NCBI RefSeq assembly: GCF_002265435.1
Contig: NZ_NOKQ01000134.1
Location: 372,001 to 436,000, forward strand
DNA from: Tetzosporium hominis
GTDB lineage: Bacteria; Bacillota; Bacilli; Bacillales_A; Planococcaceae
DNA: 64,000 nt
Direction: 5' to 3'
The notes under the pieces are model-generated. The model saw nothing but the letters and a program-made list of their open reading frames with translations, did not search any database and was not told the origin of the DNA. A program made the translations under genes and the position numbers. This document shows, one piece after another, positions 61,981-64,000 of this stretch. Numbering within the stretch: the stretch's first letter is position 1; every line of letters begins with the position of its first letter.

Positions 61981-64000
61981 ATGAATGAGTTAAGAAAGCA
62001 TATTTATCGACGAACCGCTCTTTTAGGAGTGCTTGCGGAACAGCAAGGAAACTCCTCTACAGCAGAAAAAGCAAAAAAGTTTGGGCAGAAGCTGTTCTCT
62101 GAGCAATTGACTATAGCTTTTGCTGGACATTTTTCTGCTGGGAAATCGAGTATGATCAATGCGCTAACAGGAGAAAACTTGTTGGCTACGAGTCCGATTC
62201 CAACTTCAGCCAACATTGTCACCATTCAGCGAGCAAAGACTTGGAAAGCCTATGTTCATTTCATGAATGGAGATCTAGCAATTGCTGAAGAGGAACTGGC
62301 AGTAGCTAACTTGAAACGCATGGCAAAAGACGGGCAATCGGTTCGAAAAATCGAGTTGTTCCATCCAGAGACGACGCTACCACAAGACGTTGTATTGATG
62401 GATACTCCTGGTGTAGACTCCACGGATGATGCTCACCGTCTTTCTACTGAATCTGAACTCCATCTAGCAGACCTTGTCTTCTATGTAATGGATTACAACC
62501 ATGTCCAGTCCGAGCTAAACTTTACATTCACGAAAGATTTATTGCGGACGAACCCAAATGTTTATTTGATTGTTAATCAGATGGATAAGCACAGAGAACA
62601 AGAGCTTTCTATTGAAGAGTACAAGCAGTCAGTCAAGACTTCTTTTGAGAGCTGGGGAGTCCTTCCAAAAGGAATTTTCTTTACATCTCTTAGAAAGCCC
62701 GACTTGTACCCGGTGGATTCGGTAAAGAATGTGATTGATAGCGCTCTTCAGCAAAAAGAGACCGTTCTTGAAGAAAGTGCACAAGGGACATTAGTAAAAC
62801 TGATTCAAGAACACGAAGCTTTTTTGCAAGAACAGCAAGAAGAAGTAGAAGCAACTTACGAAGAGTTGTTCTCACAAGAAGAGTGGCAGGATAAAAGTGA
62901 GACTAAAAAAGAAGTCTTGCAAGCAGTTCAGTCGTTTGAACTCCTCGACTTAGTGAAATGGAAAAACGAGTTGCAGCAACAAGTCCAACAGATCATGTCG
63001 AATGCTTATGTAATGACACCAGAAGTCCGAGAGGCTGTTCGCCTATATGCAGAAGCAAGTGATCCAGGATTTAAGATGGGCTTTTTCAGTTCGAAGAAAA
63101 AGATTGAAGAAGAACGTATGGCGCGACTATCAAAAGCACTTTCCCAACTTCAACACGTCTACAATCAAACAACGGCTCCTCATATTGAATCGATCGTTGT
63201 TAAATATGCTCAAATCATACAGGTACCTACGGATACGTATCGCCCTTATACACTCGAACCGACTGTTATTGGAGATGAATTCAAACCCGGCACGAGCGCT
63301 ACAGGAGATGGACTCCTTCAGTTCTCAAGTCGCATTGAACAGGCACTTAAAAAGAAAGTCGTGCAGCGTGTCCTTGATTGGGCAGATGAAATGACTGAGG
63401 AATCGAACGGCAAACAATTACTGTCAGAAGATGATCAGTTCAAGAAACAACAACTAGTCCGAAAACAGCGTGCTTTGGAAGAATGGGAAGCAGCTGAGCA
63501 GAAAAAGCAAGATTTCTCATTACAAATCAAGTCTCCAAATGAAGCATTTCAAAAGCAACGTGCAGCTCGAGTGGAGATGTGGGAGCAGCAATACAAAGGG
63601 TTTTACTCTTCTGCTACTCCTCTGACACTCTCTGAATCAACACAGGAAGTTGAAAAAGAAATCCGTTTGGAGCAAACTGCATCTACTAGTCAGTTAAAAG
63701 AACAACAAGTTTTGTCTCGAGCAGACCGATTACTAAGTTTGTTATCCGATATTCCGAATTTCAAAGAAGCCATTCGAGAGATGAAGCAAAAGCGAGACCG
63801 CATTAACAATCGCTCCTTTACCATTGCACTGTTCGGTGCATTCTCTGCCGGAAAATCAAGCTTTTCGAATGCGTTACTTGGAGATGCGGTATTACCTGTA
63901 TCACCCAACCCAACCACAGCTTCTATCAACAAGATTTCTCCAATCTCAGCTGAAAAACCACATCGCAACGCAGATGTGCAATTTAAAACAGTTGAGAATT
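61981..64000 (+). CDS. dynA: Bacterial dynamin-like protein DynA, 5' part
   Basis: 673 codons are visible with no stop; the gene runs off the window. DynA (YpbR) is a tandem fusion of two dynamin units of about 1,190 residues that tethers and fuses membranes and protects against phage and pore formers in B. subtilis. First GTPase: P-loop GHFSAGKSS (about 49-57), DTPGVDS switch and NQMDK. A long helical stalk follows (about 260-590), then the second GTPase with GAFSAGKSS (about 616-624). Reading frame is uninterrupted between the two P-loops. AAGGGG ribosome site, 23 bp after ypvA. Confidence 0.95.
   Translation, partial: MNELRKHIYRRTALLGVLAEQQGNSSTAEKAKKFGQKLFSEQLTIAFAGHFSAGKSSMINALTGENLLATSPIPTSANIVTIQRAKTWKAYVHFMNGDLAIAEEELAVANLKRMAKDGQSVRKIELFHPETTLPQDVVLMDTPGVDSTDDAHRLSTESELHLADLVFYVMDYNHVQSELNFTFTKDLLRTNPNVYLIVNQMDKHREQELSIEEYKQSVKTSFESWGVLPKGIFFTSLRKPDLYPVDSVKNVIDSALQQKETVLEESAQGTLVKLIQEHEAFLQEQQEEVEATYEELFSQEEWQDKSETKKEVLQAVQSFELLDLVKWKNELQQQVQQIMSNAYVMTPEVREAVRLYAEASDPGFKMGFFSSKKKIEEERMARLSKALSQLQHVYNQTTAPHIESIVVKYAQIIQVPTDTYRPYTLEPTVIGDEFKPGTSATGDGLLQFSSRIEQALKKKVVQRVLDWADEMTEESNGKQLLSEDDQFKKQQLVRKQRALEEWEAAEQKKQDFSLQIKSPNEAFQKQRAARVEMWEQQYKGFYSSATPLTLSESTQEVEKEIRLEQTASTSQLKEQQVLSRADRLLSLLSDIPNFKEAIREMKQKRDRINNRSFTIALFGAFSAGKSSFSNALLGDAVLPVSPNPTTASINKISPISAEKPHRNADVQFKTVEN

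Overview
The window is a 64 kb stretch of low-GC Gram-positive (Bacillales) chromosome. Gene content and order follow the Bacillus subtilis resC–dynA region gene by gene: resC-resD-resE-sigX-rsiX, ribU, fer-ypbB-recS, ypbE, ypbG, bdr, ansA, prsW, cmk, plsC, ypfD, der, gpsA, hbs, folE, mtrB, hepS-menG-hepT, ndk, the aro cluster, qcrABC, the dapB-mgsA-bshA-cca-birA operon, panBCD, dinG, asnS, dnaD, nth, ponA/recU, mrfAB, gpsB, rnpB, rlmL, ypvA, dynA. No transposase, phage gene, CRISPR array, tRNA or rRNA was found. The two sporulation loci expected here are broken relics and ypjB is missing. This points to a lineage that has lost endospore formation, most likely in the Planococcaceae (Planococcus-like). 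That assignment is inferred from synteny and gene loss, not from a phylogeny.

Layout. 1-4.8 kb: end of cytochrome c biogenesis gene resC, the ResDE two-component system, and the ECF sigma factor SigX with its anti-sigma RsiX behind a textbook autoregulatory promoter. 4.8-12.2 kb: FMN riboswitch and riboflavin transporter ribU, ferredoxin, the YpbB/RecS pair, LysM protein, phosphoesterase, bacillithiol disulfide reductase, asparaginase. 12.2-20.1 kb: prsW, a sleB/ypeB relic, cmk-plsC, ypfD, der-gpsA-yphE-yphF and a spoIVA relic. 20.1-30.7 kb: hbs, folE, mtrB (TRAP), menaquinone side-chain and methylation genes, ndk, and aroC-aroB-aroH-hisC-tyrA-aroA. The trp operon that sits inside this cluster in B. 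subtilis is absent. 30.7-36.6 kb: ypiA-ypiB-ypiF, the cytochrome bc complex qcrABC, ypjA and a YugP-type peptidase. 36.6-44.6 kb: yitT-family gene on the minus strand, a six-gene operon from mazG to birA, then panBCD behind a leader with an intrinsic terminator. 44.7-54.0 kb: exonuclease-fused DinG, ypmA-ypmB, asnS-dnaD-nth, and the minus-strand recU-ponA pair. 54.1-64 kb: yppE-mrfA-mrfB DNA repair operon, gpsB, RNase P RNA, rlmL, the Fe-S helicase YpvA and the first 673 codons of the tandem dynamin DynA.

Most genes serve core functions: respiration (ResC/D/E, Qcr, menaquinone), envelope and cell division (PonA, GpsB, PlsC), translation and ribosome assembly (Der, YpfD, RlmL, AsnS, RNase P), DNA repair (RecS, DinG, YpvA, MrfAB, RecU, Nth), and amino acid, cofactor and low-molecular-weight thiol synthesis. 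I found no clear new defence or mobile system. The most informative unusual signals are the two sporulation relics whose ends survive while their centres are gone, TRAP kept without a local trp operon, an 11-bp inverted repeat in front of hbs, a LexA-like box between recU and yppE, a leader before panB, and a recurring 11-nt gene overlap.
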